Of a stretch of 64,000 bases of DNA, positions 18,018 to 28,557 are shown piece by piece. This DNA is from Acanthosoma haemorrhoidale (Eukaryota; Arthropoda; Insecta; Hemiptera; Acanthosomatidae): NCBI GenBank assembly GCA_930367205.1, contig OV884011.1, positions 110,723,139-110,787,138 on the forward strand. Reading direction: 5' to 3'. Within the stretch, counting starts at the first letter, position 1, and each line of letters begins with the position of its first letter. Position numbers and translations under genes: made by a program. Below the pieces are notes generated by a model. That model was given only the letters and a program-made list of their open reading frames with translations, made no database searches and was not told the DNA's origin.

Positions 18018-19700
18018 AATAATGTAGGGTATATTAAGATCGTTATGAAGGGTTTTATTAATGACGTAATGAGAGGCATTAATTATTTTTCTCAGGACTT
18101 TTGATTGAAAGGATTGGATACGCTTGATGCCCGTCTTTTTTGCTATTTTATTTGTCCAGGTTGGCTTTAGTATAACTGTATAAATTAGTAATTTGTTTTC
18201 TATTAAGAGATGGGATGTCCTTCAAAGTAGTCTGCACAATTGTTCAAAGCGTCTGTTTAGTTCTTGTCTTTTTAGCCTCGTGTATGGGTTTCATGCCAGC
18301 CTTTTATCGAGATGGATACAGGAAGACGGATGGAATTAAAAACTAGTGGAGGTTAAAGGTAATGTAGCCACATTTTCCTTCATTAACTGTGATCCACCCT
18401 TAGTTTGCACCAATACTCGATCTCATCAAGGTGTTTATGCAGGTTATTACATTCTGTATCAGTGTGTGGGTGGGAGGAAATGACTGCTATGTCATCTGAA
18501 AATGCATCCAAACAGGTATTGGGTGTAGTGGGGACTATGTAGGGGGGTTGTAGAGGATGGGGTGTAGGGCACTTCCCTGTAGAAATCCTCCTTTCATGGG
18601 ATAGTAGTTGGATTAATCTAAGCCACAGCAGACTTGGAAGAAGTTGTTTGAAAAGTAGGACTCTAGGATTAGGAAACGGTTTGTGGTAAGCATCTTTGTT
18701 CTAAAGCAAACCTGCGTGCCAAACTCTGTCAGAAGTTTTTGCTATGACCAGAAAGGCACCAGTGCAATACTGTTTGGTTTCAAAGGCTGGGCAAATGTGA
18801 TCAAGAACGCGAAGGCCTTGATGAACAGTCATGGAAGGTCATAGTGTCATAGGTTTATAGAGAGGAAAGGGTGACGTTCGGATAATGCAACTATAACTGT
18901 AGGTTCGGAAGATTATGACTTTAGGGGGAAGATGATGGAGAATTTGAGGAGCAAGGAGATCATATCTAGAGGTTTTTCAGAAGGAGTTTTGGTTTCAGAG
19001 GTGTAGGTGTACAGTAAGCCACAGAGGGATTGGGTGAATGAAAAAGTCTTCAACAGTTGTGACATAAGTATGGCTTTCATGACTAAGGTGAGGTGTGAAG
19101 ATACGGGAAAGATGCACCGATAATTCTTCCAACCTTTCTTACTAATGCCACCCAGGCACGATCAGATCACGACAGAGTGAGTGTGAAACAGGATGATATT
19201 TTAGGTACTTTTTGTGTCAGCTCGATAAGTCTGGTTATGGGGAACTTCAAATCGTCGTATACTCGTAAGTCATATTTCAGTATTGAGAGCTACCGCCGAT
19301 GCAGTTCGATCGACAAAAGAGATAGAAGGCCGTCTATCGAGTCTGTGGATTGTTACTTTTTCTAGCCGTTCGTTCCTGGACTTCAAGATTCAATATGTTT
19401 AACGGATCTTATAGTATAGGGCGGATGGCCATGTTGCCAGAGCTCGCATACTGGAGGCGATTTAAGGGCTTCTTGCATAATTAGCTCTTGTGCTCTCCAC
19501 TGCTCTTTACACATCCAGAAGGGTGGTGACAGTAGGCCTTGGTATGCTCATATGCCTGACCATTCTGGCATTGGACGGTGTCACATTTGGGGAATGGTTT
19601 TTCGATATGTAATATTGTATAATACAGGTGAATTAATTCATAGATTGTAGCTACTTCAGATGTTCGCTCAAGATTTACAAAGAACAAAGATAAAAGTGTC
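18018..19700 (-). pseudogene. Decayed F1 LINE with internal deletions (copy d)
   Basis: Collinear with F1 copy c but with many point changes and gaps. 18,018-19,208 matches ORF2 from its C-terminal region back to about 9,670. It then jumps to sequence like 10,590-10,680 (19,209-19,300) and to ORF1 sequence like 11,120-11,460 (19,340-19,700). The ORF1 part still shows a 68-codon frame with LERTSEVATIYELIHLYYT and a spoiled first zinc knuckle (CQNGQAYEHTKAYC, second cysteine lost). The endonuclease core is missing. Its 3' end may be the tail at 16,040-16,090. Confidence 0.8.
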
Positions 19701-19845
19701 TCATTTTAAAAAAGGGAAAAAAAAGTTCATACAAGTACAAAAAGAGAACGGCAAAACAACATAAAATGTAAGCAAAGTTGACAGACTCGAACTAAGGTGT
19801 TGTTTACTATTAACCAACTGATATCGATATGTAACCACAATGTAT
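19701..19845 (-). repeat. tRNA-like SINE candidate
   Basis: On the minus strand ATATCAGTTGGTTAATAG (around 19,812-19,829) resembles a Pol III A box with D arm (TAGCTCAGTTGGTTAA-type), and TAGTTCGAGTC (around 19,786-19,796) resembles a B box at proper spacing. The T stem does not pair well, so this is not a functional tRNA. A body of about 70 bp ends in T-rich sequence next to F1 copy d. Direct repeats were not found. Confidence 0.4.
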
Positions 19846-20769
19846 GTTATAGACCTGTGTGTCATTCAAGGTTAGTAGAGTTTGTGGGGGTACCTCATAG
19901 AAATGTTAACGATTTTTATGTGGCGTCATAGGGTGGATTCTCCTTATATTTCATACCAAACAAGCATTTGCACTTTATTTAAATTCAATACTAGTTAGAT
20001 ATATTATGCAAATTCTTTCTGTATCAAATGCGAGGTAAAATATGGAAAGCTTGTATTTTTTTTTGGAATTGATTCTAATGCATCTTTTCAAAAAAATGGT
20101 ACATTTTTAAATGACCAATTCAAGGGTGCTAAAGGACACTAGGAGTTAAAAAACAGTTCTGTATTACAAAAAAAGGACGACTGGTCACCGTGCCGTAGCC
20201 TGATATCAGGCTACATGTGTGCATATTGAAGGTGGTGAATCTTGCCCTGTTACAGCAGCACCAAACTAATCCATCTTTCAGCAGATTATCCTGCATATTG
20301 ACATTATAGAAATCCTGACCTTTTCTACTTCTTTATTCAGCATGGTTTAATCTCGCGTTTTCATAACCTTTCTTCACATCATAGCTCAGTACTAGTTTGT
20401 CTGTCTCTTTCCCCTGCCTCGAAAGTGCCATATTCTTCTTTTATTAGATCTCCCTTGAGCGCTTTCACGAGATCATATCAGATTGTAATAACCATAGGAC
20501 ATCCAATGTCTTAACAATAGAAAAATATCTCTTGTAAAATTAACTTAGGGGTAGTAGTGAGTCTGCAACGTCTGCCTCTGTGTCCATCGGGGTACATTGG
20601 AAACAGGCTCTGTGAGAGTTTGACAGAGGAGTATTCATATTCAAAAGATAGATATTTAGGAAGTCCCGCTTTTGTGTACCGATCATGCCGGTAATGTTTT
20701 ATTTTTCTATTATTTACGTAGGCGAAATACGAATTTCTGCTACGTTGTTAATAGTGTACGAATCACAAT
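19846..20769. other. AT-rich stretch without recognised gene
   Basis: No gene seen. CCTGATATCAGG near 20,199-20,210 is a short perfect palindrome; meaning unknown. Confidence 0.45.
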
Positions 20770-20836
20770 TATTAACTGCTCTACTGGGCAGATTGTAATT
20801 ATATTCAAATAAAGATTATGTATGTATATATATATA
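20770..20836 (+). mobile_element. F1-type 3' tail followed by TA repeat (copy e)
   Basis: TGCTCTACTGGGCA (20,778-20,791) with GATTGTAATTATATTCAAATAAAG is a diverged F1 tail. The tail leads into TATATATATATA, which is the exact left flank of the LTR that starts at 20,837. Confidence 0.5.
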
Positions 20837-20995
20837 AGTTAAGGTTCGGGCATCGTAGGTATCCAGCCTAATCCCCAAGTCATCGGGATGTAAACATAGA
20901 GAGGATTAAAAACGCTTAATGAACAGTATTGTAACAACTTTCGATCTGTTCTTTCATTCAATTTTTTTTTTTTTCTTCGCTGACGATCATTAACT
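20837..20995 (+). mobile_element. 5' LTR of Gypsy-type element A
   Basis: Starts AGTTA and ends TAACT, the terminal inverted bases found in the insect Gypsy subgroup that includes 17.6, 297 and tom. It is 159 bp, directly preceded by TATATA and directly followed by a primer-binding site. It is homologous to, but clearly diverged from, the inverted LTR at 24,594-24,770. Confidence 0.75.
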
Positions 20996-21012
20996 GGTGC
21001 CGAAACCTGGAA
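20995..21012 (+). other. Primer-binding site of element A
   Basis: TGGTGCCGAAACCTGGAA starts on the last T of the LTR. TGG is the complement of a tRNA CCA end, as in retroelement priming sites. I did not assign the tRNA. Confidence 0.65.
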
Positions 21013-21104
21013 ACGGAGTGGGTTCAAGTCATTGACGAGCGAGTTGGATTTCATTTTTTTTTTCTTCCCGTTCGCTTTCGTGTTATTTAAAGTAGGTAAG
21101 AGAA

Positions 21105-21915
21105 ATGGAGTGGCGGCCAGCAGCGTTTGAAGTTCCGCAGTTACCTCACGAAACCATGAATGAAGCCCATGCGAACTCGCTGGCATGGATGAAGGTGCAA
21201 GCAGTGTCGTCGCAGGACATGAGGAAAATGATCTCAGACCTCGAAAAATGGGGGAGTTGAATTATTTTCTGAAACGTGGCGATAGAATTATGACGAGGAT
21301 AAAAACCAAGATGGACGAAGGTTCGACCCAGGTGACGCTAAGTCAATAAAGGCAGACCTGGTGTGCAGGGTAAAAAGGAAAGTGCTGAACCTGATACAGG
21401 CGGACGAGGAAACCCCATGGGAGATAGTAAAGACAAGACTGGAGAAAGCATATGAGGGGGGGGGGGGGACGATGGACCCCAGAGAAGGATATATTCCAAA
21501 TGTTTTGAGAAATGAAATCTTCTAGACAGAATAGTGGACAGTATGCTGCGTACTGGTAGTTCGCTACAATAAAAATAATGAGAAAATGAGAGAGACTAGC
21601 GCAACGGAAATGGAGGGCAGGATAGGGTTCCTGTCTACAATCTTAAAGGTGCAATTAGCGAAGGAGATGGGGAGGAAGGGTTCCCTGATGAGCTGTCGTT
21701 CCTCGAATGCGCATAGGCGATGATTGATGCTAGCGCAAGAGAGGAACTGGAAGGAGGAAGTGGCATATCCACTGAAGGGGTTTCCTCCTGTATCGCTCTG
21801 GGGGGGAGTCGATCGTACCACATTCGGCAATTCGGGCTGAAACTGTCTGCGGAAAATTCGCTCTTGGGACAGGAGCAGGTAAATTTATTAGGCCATACAA
21901 TCTCCTGCGCGGGAA
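21105..21915 (+). pseudogene. Gypsy-type element A: gag fragment joined to RT fragment
   Basis: From ATG at 21,105 the first 51 codons (MEWRPAAFEVPQLPHET) match the gag start of element B on the other strand. A stop follows at 21,258. Gag sequence continues in other frames (FDPGDAKSIKADLVCR, EETPWEIVKTRLEKAYEGG) through a G run near 21,457. After about 21,815 the frame switches to RT sequence (RQFGLKLSAENSLLGQEQVN), skipping protease and most of RT compared with element B. It ends at about 21,918, where minus-strand element B begins. Confidence 0.75.
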
Positions 21916-21918
21916 TCG

Positions 21919-22220
21919 ACTTCATAGTTACTACCCATTGCAGGGGTCGATGATCCATCTGCATTTTGAACCACCTGTTAAAGAGATAGGGGTGGAAGTG
22001 TTCGATTGCCCAGACAATTCCCAAACGTTCTATTTCGTGCGCGCTGTACTGGCTCTCAGGATCAGTGAGGCGCCTACTAGCGTATGCTATCGCGTTTTCC
22101 CCTCCATCACGGTCCTGCGAGAGTAACGCTTCCTGAACTCATTGGCGTCGGTGGTGAACGTGAATTGTAGGGAAAAATACGGAAAGGCTAATACCGGTTC
22201 CTCCTGCAGCCGCTCCATGC
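21919..22220 (-). pseudogene. Element B RNase H region
   Basis: Minus-strand frames give FTFTTDANEF, the start of the Gypsy RNase H domain, then after a frameshift GIVWAIEHFHPYLFNRWFK and MDHRPLQW, where the usual TDHRPL has become MDHRPL. It ends abruptly at the junction with element A near 21,918. No integrase follows. Confidence 0.75.
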
Positions 22221-23030
22221 ATCGCCCTAGATTGTGCTCCATTACTGGTGTGATCACTATATGCGGTCCTTTCCTGAGGAGGTTTTTGATGGGCACTAAG
22301 TACTCCGCCATTTCTAGGATAAACCACCGATACTGGTTGCACTCCCGAGCTAGAGATTGTATGGCCTAAAAAGTTTACCTGCTCCTGTCCTAAGAGTGAC
22401 TTTTCTGCAGACAGTTTCAGCCCAAATTGCCGACTGTGGTTAAACACGGTGCGTAAGTATTCTACATGATTACGGCTGAAAACCCGTAAGTCCTCCATAT
22501 ATACCTTGCTGAAGGATTCCTCTATACCCCACAAAAACTCGTCTATTAGCCGCTGGAACGTAATCGGAGCGTTCTTTAAACCAAACGGCATTCTTGTGAA
22601 CTCATAATATCCCCGTTCAAATATGAATGCGGTCTTATGTTAGTCCCGTCGATGCATTCGGATCTGGTGGTAACCCGCCTTTAGTTCCAAAGAGCTAAAT
22701 ATCTTCCCCCCCACCTAATCTATCTAGGATATCCTCAAAGCGGCAGATGTGGTATTTCTCGTATACCGTATTTTCGTTAAACTTTCTGTAGTCGATGACC
22801 ACTCGGTATTTTTCCTCGCCCCGTGTCCCTTTCTTCTTTATTGCCCACAGGGGACTATTTTACTGTGACGTGCTATTCACCACGATATCCTGTCTTTTTA
22901 ATGCTTCGACCTCTTCCCTGATGTGTTGCCTCAGCACCTGCGGGTACCTCCTCTCTTTCACATATATCACGCGCTCCTGTTTCAGTGGAATTTCATACAC
23001 CGTCTCTTCCGTTACTCGTAGTTAGTCCCC
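22139..23030 (-). pseudogene. Element B reverse transcriptase region
   Basis: Fragments in order: SPLWAIKKKG and YRVVIDYRKFNENT (about 22,760-22,860), then an open 150-codon stretch (22,591-22,139) with MPFGLKNAPITFQRLIDEFL and FGLKLSAEKSLLGQEQVNFL. The catalytic YMDD-type box reads Y-M-E-D near 22,492-22,503, so one metal-binding aspartate is lost. Stops and frameshifts break the rest. The neighbouring protease and RNase H regions are in the normal Gypsy order. Confidence 0.8.
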
Positions 23031-23215
23031 TTCCTTGAAGAAGATATCCTCATAGTCACTCCTAATCGACTCTCTCCAGTCCTTCTCCCGATTAATTGCC
23101 CTGATTCTCGCATTACCATCCCTCACGGCTTCCGTACACCTGCCTAATTTCTTCCCCAGCTTAATAGACTACGTTCCCTCTCTGTACATCACTCTTGCTC
23201 CTACTTCCGATGAGG

Positions 23216-23815
23216 TCACGCCGGATTATTCCCTCGTATACTCGTGGCATCTTCGCTATTACGTGTACTTTCAAACTCTCCTCCTTGGCCCCCCCACCAA
23301 TACGATCCCATTACCATTTCCCCATCGATTTCACACGGCCCACCCAAGGTGATCAGTCTATACACACTCGCCCGGATGCGGGGTGCCCCCTCGCTGATAC
23401 ACAATCTGTCCGCCACCTTCCTGCTGAGGATTGTGCTTGAACTTCCGGTGTCTACCAAGCACCGTACTCCTCTCACCACTCGGATTATGGGTATACCGCC
23501 GTAGTCTCCTCCCACACTGTAATTGATTAACGCGCGGTCACCCCTCTCACAGGCCACCGTTTCATTTTCCTTCCCGCTTCTGCACCTCGCTGTCTGCTTC
23601 CTATGTGGACCCTGCTGCCAACTCCTCCGTAGTTCCTGCTGCTCCCAGGTTCTTCCTCTTCTTCCTCCGTTTACGACGCTCACGATGTCTTCGTCAGGGG
23701 GGGGGGGGCTAGTTCTCCTCCGCACACTCTGGGCGTTAATTTCCATTGGCTCCGGTCTGTATCTTTCAGCTCTTTGGAAGATATATGGACACTGGCGAGC
23801 GATGTGCCCCTCCAT
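23216..23815 (-). pseudogene. Element B gag end and protease
   Basis: A 199-codon frame starts in the second zinc knuckle (EGHIARQCP), passes a basic, proline-rich linker and reaches an aspartic protease with the active-site LVDTGSSSTILSRKVADRL. A valine-rich RGVRCLVDTGSS context is normal for Gypsy pol. The frame ends at 23,216; RT follows downstream. Confidence 0.8.
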
Positions 23816-24520
23816 TCCGCATTCAAAACATTTCGTGAGCGGGCACTGCGCTATTAGATGTCCGGTTCTCCCACACCCATGACATCGTCTGTCCTATCTC
23901 CTTCCGCTTGTTCTATCTTTTCCTTGGCTTGTCCTCTTCCCTTCATCCACCGTCATTTTCTTCTCCTCATAATGCGGTTCTCTGCTTCTCCAAGCCTGCT
24001 GCTGCATCCTCGGCATCTCCAAGCCTATGTCATCCTCGTCCAACCTGGTTCCTCTGCTTCTAGCTGCACTTCTTCCTCGCGGGCGATAGCATCCATCATC
24101 TCTTGAGCGCATTCGACGAAGAAGTCCCCCGGTAGATTTTCCTTCCTCCTCGTCTCTCTGGCCCCTCTTCGTTGTACCCACTGTCTCTCTCATGGTTAAT
24201 CTTGTTGTACCACTCCAACAGTCCTCGGCGTACTGCCCTTTTGTCGATCGTCTTGTTTCTCGGAAAATCTGAAGGATGTCCTCCTCCGGTGTCCATCTGC
24301 CACCCCCATAGGCCTTCTTCAACGTTTTCTTTACTACCCCCATGGGGTGTCTTCATCGGTCTGTTAGGTTTAATAGGTCTAAGTCCGAGATTGCCCTTCT
24401 TAGGTCATGCGACGTCACTATTCGCACTTTAATCCACGCCAGGGAGTTTTCGTGAGCTTCCACCAACGTTTCCTTAGGCAACAGCGGAACTTCGAAGGCA
24501 GCCGGCCGTGAATCCTCCAT
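23816..24520 (-). pseudogene. Element B gag
   Basis: ATG at 24,520 (MEDSRPAAFEVPLLPKET), homologous to the element A gag start, runs into a stop after about 55 codons. Further gag sequence lies in another frame at 24,343-23,894 (KKTLKKAYGGGRWTPEEDIL). Two zinc knuckles bridge to the protease frame: CHGCGRTGHLIAQC and CFECGMEGHIARQC (about 23,795-23,885), both with complete C-x2-C-x4-H-x4-C spacing. Frameshifts rule out a functional protein. Confidence 0.8.
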
Positions 24521-24575
24521 TTCACTTGGTTATATAAAAAAACTGACCCGCAAGTCATTTAACTGAACGTTTGCA

Positions 24576-24594
24576 GTCCCTGGTTTTGGCACCA
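24576..24594 (-). other. Primer-binding site of element B
   Basis: The minus strand reads TGGTGCCAAAACCAGGGAC starting on the last T of the LTR. It differs by one base from the element A site over the first 13 bases. Confidence 0.65.
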
Positions 24595-24768
24595 GTTATC
24601 GTCTATCGGCTTTAGACGATTAAAAAAAAGAGAACGAGAGTAAAGGGAACTGATATTAGAACAACGGCTATCTTTAAACTGTCTTTATTCCGCTTCTAAT
24701 AGTCTATCTCTTTGTTTACATGGGGCTACGTGGTATTAGGCCTAACATTGCTAAACTACGAGCCATAA

Positions 24769-24770
<2 letters not shown>
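24594..24770 (-). mobile_element. 5' LTR of Gypsy-type element B
   Basis: On the minus strand it starts AGTTA (24,770) and ends TAACT (24,594), 177 bp, and is preceded by a long TATATA run. It contains AATAAA (GCGGAATAAAGAC). It is homologous to LTR A but too diverged to be from the same insertion. Confidence 0.75.

Positions 24771-24806
<36 letters not shown>
24771..24806. repeat. (TA)n microsatellite flanking element B
   Basis: About 17 TA units directly abut the outer end of LTR B. Confidence 0.85.
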
Positions 24807-24812
<6 letters not shown>

Positions 24813-26279
24813 CAATTATGCTATCAATACGTAGCTGACATATATTATGACAAATTCAAGTTATAAAGGTAGCCAAAAATATAATTTTTAATAACTAAAG
24901 TGATAAATTGATCACTGTAAGTTAGCATTCTTATAATAACGCGTCATAAGTGTTTATGAACAACAGAACTGGGTATGAGGAAGGGTAGTGACATGGCTGT
25001 TATTTTGGAGAGATAATCAGATGATTCCATGATATAAAAGACGTCCTGTGACTTGTCAATTTTGTAATTAACATAAATATTTTGAGTACTAAATTAAAAT
25101 AAGACTTTTGAACTGGGAACATTGAGGTTTTTATCTTTACAACTTCCTGTCAAAGATACCATGTGTAACTAACTTCCTCTACTTCCGCTTCTCTTTCAAA
25201 TCCGTTCTTACGGGCACTAACGCCCCGTTCAGTTATCAATTAGAAGGGATCTGTTGACAAATGGTAGCGTTTTCCTGCCAGCGGAATATATGTGGCTTCA
25301 AGGGAGTATTTTTAAGCCCAAACGCCTGTCGTGTCATATCCTGGGGGTGGATGCACCCCTCCGGTCCCAGCAGTCAATGACCTCAATGGCCTTCCTACAT
25401 TTTGTCAAAAGAACTGTACAGAATCTAAATGAAGTATGCATGACATCTATTTTCTTCTCGGGACTGCATGCGATAAAAAAAACTTTCAAGCAGTGAGGTG
25501 GAAAAAATAATCTAATAAGGGGAGTGGACAATTAAAAACCAGGATTTATAAACACATAATAAAAGTGAAAATAATATACTTATAAATAAATTTATATTAC
25601 TCTCTGTGTAATACTGTGTCAGTGTAACTGTGTTTTGCCCAAGAGGATTTTCAATGATGAAGTTAAAGTTAAACAACCTTTTAGAATTAGCGAGAAAGAC
25701 AATAGCCTGTCTTAAACACATAGTTTTCAAAATGCGTTCAGCAGTCCTTAGATTTATTAGCAATAGCCTACAAACGAACAAGTACATACTGAAATTCGTA
25801 ACACTATCATCTATAAACAATGCATTCCGAAATTAACATTAAATATTTACTAAACCAAATGATAATTTCTAAAATGTCAAAAAGTGAAGTCTATACCAGA
25901 ACATTTTTGAATGCAGCCCTCAGTAAGTGAACAACGGTCGCTTGACCTGAAGGTTGTGTTGAGGACCGTGCTGTAGGCAATGACCCAGCCTCTGCAGAAG
26001 GGTCGGGTCACTCAGGTAAATTTGCTACACATTCCCTACATAGGAACCAACGAAATAACTGCTTTTACTTACTTCTTCTAAGATCAATTTCAGTAAGTGT
26101 CCCTATAATAGATACGTTTACATTTTATTGAACAAATCTGAACCTACTACCACAATAATATGTCTTATAATATACAATAATGTAATCTCGGCTATTGACC
26201 AAAAACTATTTGAATAATTCCGGAACCAAATAAAATGCCACATATAGTGGATTCAGTATGCATAAGTATACACATCTAC
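24807..26279. other. AT-rich stretch without recognised gene
   Basis: Short overlapping frames on both strands near 25,250-25,830 show no recognisable motif. Nothing else seen. Confidence 0.45.
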
Positions 26280-26900
26280 CAACTTTGATGCGTCTACGTA
26301 AACTGTCCCCTTAGAGTGAACTCGTCGCCTGAGAGACGAGTTATTTAATCTCCTTTACGAGTACCTTTAAGAGACCACAGATCGTCAATATAGTAAAAGC
26401 GTATATCCTAAACTGGAATACTTCTCCAACTTATATGAAATGTCCGGATACATGCACACCGAGTTCTATTACGTCTAGAAGACCACTGATTTTGAATTGA
26501 GTACATATATTTCAACCAGTCAAGACCTCTCTACTTCCGGATCCAGACACAAATCGATTTTTCTTGTTCGAATATATCTATAAGACTACAAGTCGTGATT
26601 TTGGGCTCATATACATCCAATAGCTTGTTATTATGTTATTTCTAATATAAAATTTCCGTGTAACTGTATGTAACTTTCTCCTAGATGGTGACAAAGACCA
26701 TTTTGTTTAGTCCAGTTTGGTTTAGTCCCAGTACCTCTAAACAATCGCAGATCCAGAATTAAGAACATTTATCTCAAATAGTGATCAGTATTCTACTTCT
26801 ATTACAATACACTCCAGATGGTGGCACAAAAAAAAAAAAAAACCAAAAAGATTTTTTGGTACAGGCACCTCTAGAAGAACTCGTGAACATATACAGATAT
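26280..26900 (+). repeat. Degenerate tandem array
   Basis: A loosely conserved unit recurs with spacing of roughly 105-160 bp. The most visible part resembles ACCTCTAGAAGACCAC and is seen near 26,362, 26,471, 26,577, 26,734 and 26,864. A second shared part, CTCC-AGATGGTG-CA, is near 26,682 and 26,813. Divergence is high, so the array is old. No coding potential was recognised. Confidence 0.45.
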
Positions 26901-27299
26901 ATTCACAATTTCAGATTTTCTCCTAAATCCGATATAAAATGTGAGAAACGTGTAATATATTATTATTTTCATTACATTACTAGATAAATCTCCAATACTA
27001 GACCACTACGCCAACTATTGTCCTCTAAGCATAACGCAAATGTAGAAATAAGTACGCCCAGCTGACCAAAAATTTGACATAAATTCTTCTGATGTGACTA
27101 GGCCAAACCATAAAATGAACCAGCTGCATAGTAATGAAACAAAAAACATAAAGGAATGATTTTTTACTAACAATTGCAACTGGGAACATAAGGAAAATAT
27201 AGGAGAAAGGATATAGGACGGTTAAAAACGAGAGTGGAAAATTATAGGGATTTATTAAAATAGGGAATGAATAAATTTGATAAAAATAATGAATGGATA
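26901..27299. other. AT-rich stretch without recognised gene
   Basis: A hydrophobic minus-strand frame (27,025-27,339) may be the 3' end of the LINE relic that follows, but carries no motif. Confidence 0.35.
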
Positions 27300-27960
27300 G
27301 GTTAGAGGGAGATAAGGGCCTGGTAAAGTCTAGGTTCAATGACTGGATGAGTTGTCGAAGGGCAAATATAGATGTGAGTAGGAGAGTTCCAAAGATTTGT
27401 TTGTGGCTTGGATAAAAACAACGGTCAAAGCAAGAAGATTTTGTGTAATAATCAATACAGGCTGGATGGGTGAGATTGGAAGAGGTTGTACATGAAAGAA
27501 GGGTTTTTAGTCATGATAGTACTACGAAAAAGGAATTCAAGGAGTGATTCGACTCCGGAATAGCACAGTGAAATACGGCAGTCCCTCGGGATCCCGAGGA
27601 TAAATCTTAGGGAACAATTCACCAGACATTTTAAACGTGCATCGAGATCTTCAAAGAGGGCAACATACATCAAAGAACCGAAGTAAAAATGGGGGAAGAC
27701 GGGAGATGCGACCGGGATTGGGAGCTTATATAATAGGAGGGGATGACGGGAACAATTGAGCAGTTTGAGGGTAGCCTGTTTTATTTCTGCATATATACAG
27801 AGAGGGGACATTATAATTTACAATTTTTAACGTTTTAATTGGCATATAGACAGCTTCTAATGGTGATGATAGGCAGTTATTACGTTTTGTGTTAGCTTTT
27901 AAGTACACACTGGGAGATTGATCCTGAGATTGATCGAAGAGAAGTACTTTCAACGACATT
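27300..27960 (-). pseudogene. LINE relic of a third family (F3), RT C-terminal region
   Basis: The 119-codon minus-strand frame at 27,452-27,811 contains FPHFYFGSLMYVALFEDLDARLKCLVNCSLRFILGIPRDCRIS. This matches the region downstream of the RT palm in many insect LINEs (pattern L-x2-LVN...R-x-I-x-GI-R...HI). Further on, VVFIQATNKSLELS resembles the usual Y-IQATKLWNSLP ending. The sequence differs from F1 and F2. Upstream RT motifs are missing, so this is a 5'-truncated, decayed copy. Confidence 0.6.
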
Positions 27961-28350
27961 TATTTAAGAGGTACGATTGAGCTCATAGTAGCAGTTAGCA
28001 TCCCATTACTAGTTGGAGACAGGCATTTAAAGAGGGAATACAGTTAACTTTGTCCTTAATGATCTCCGCTTCACTCGGAGATAGAATCTTCTATTTAATG
28101 ATTGCACTTCTGCAGCTGTTAATAGCTGTAACCAAGCAAGGGGTTGTAATGGCTTTACAAAAAAAAAAAACAAAAAAAAAAACTGACAAGAACAGGCTTC
28201 AGGAACTGGTATAATTTTATATACATAAAGATTTACAGAAAATGTTAGCTGGAAACGCCTTGTTAACTCGTTTTACAGTTTAAATACTAAATAGATTTGT
28301 TCATATAATACAATAGTTCCATTTATAGTCTCTGTGAGTATCTTTTTTTA
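27961..28350. other. AT-rich stretch without recognised gene
   Basis: Contains an A-rich run interrupted by one C near 28,160-28,181, which may be the end of a retroposon. Nothing else seen. Confidence 0.45.
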
Positions 28351-28557
28351 ATGATGGAATTGCCTGGCATCCGATTAGTTAAGAAACAATTCCTATTCAG
28401 CAGCGAGAGATGCACAATCGATTACGGATTCACTTATAGTTCTACTGTAATTACAAATCCAATTTATAAACTGTCTTTTCCAGGTCAATTGTTAAAGGCG
28501 GTGCAGGAACTGTCCGCTCGGATGGAAGAAAGCTATCCAATTCAACTGCAGCTATAA
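28351..28557 (+). CDS. Unrecognised 68-codon frame, possible exon
   Basis: The frame contains a pyrimidine-rich stretch and CAG at about 28,468-28,482 (CTGTCTTTTCCAG), a good splice-acceptor look-alike. The 24 codons after it (QLLKAVQELSARMEE and on) look more protein-like than the AT-rich first part. It could be a short last exon of a host gene, or chance. No neighbour exon was found. Confidence 0.2.
   Translation: MMELPGIRLVKKQFLFSSERCTIDYGFTYSSTVITNPIYKLSFPGQLLKAVQELSARMEESYPIQLQL

Noticed and set aside
23195..24432. Several plus-strand frames of 80-119 codons
   Set aside because: They are antisense shadows of the gag and protease of element B.
20837..24770. A single Gypsy-type element with both LTRs
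   Set aside because: The LTRs are inverted to each other, both followed inward by primer sites and gag, and are strongly diverged.
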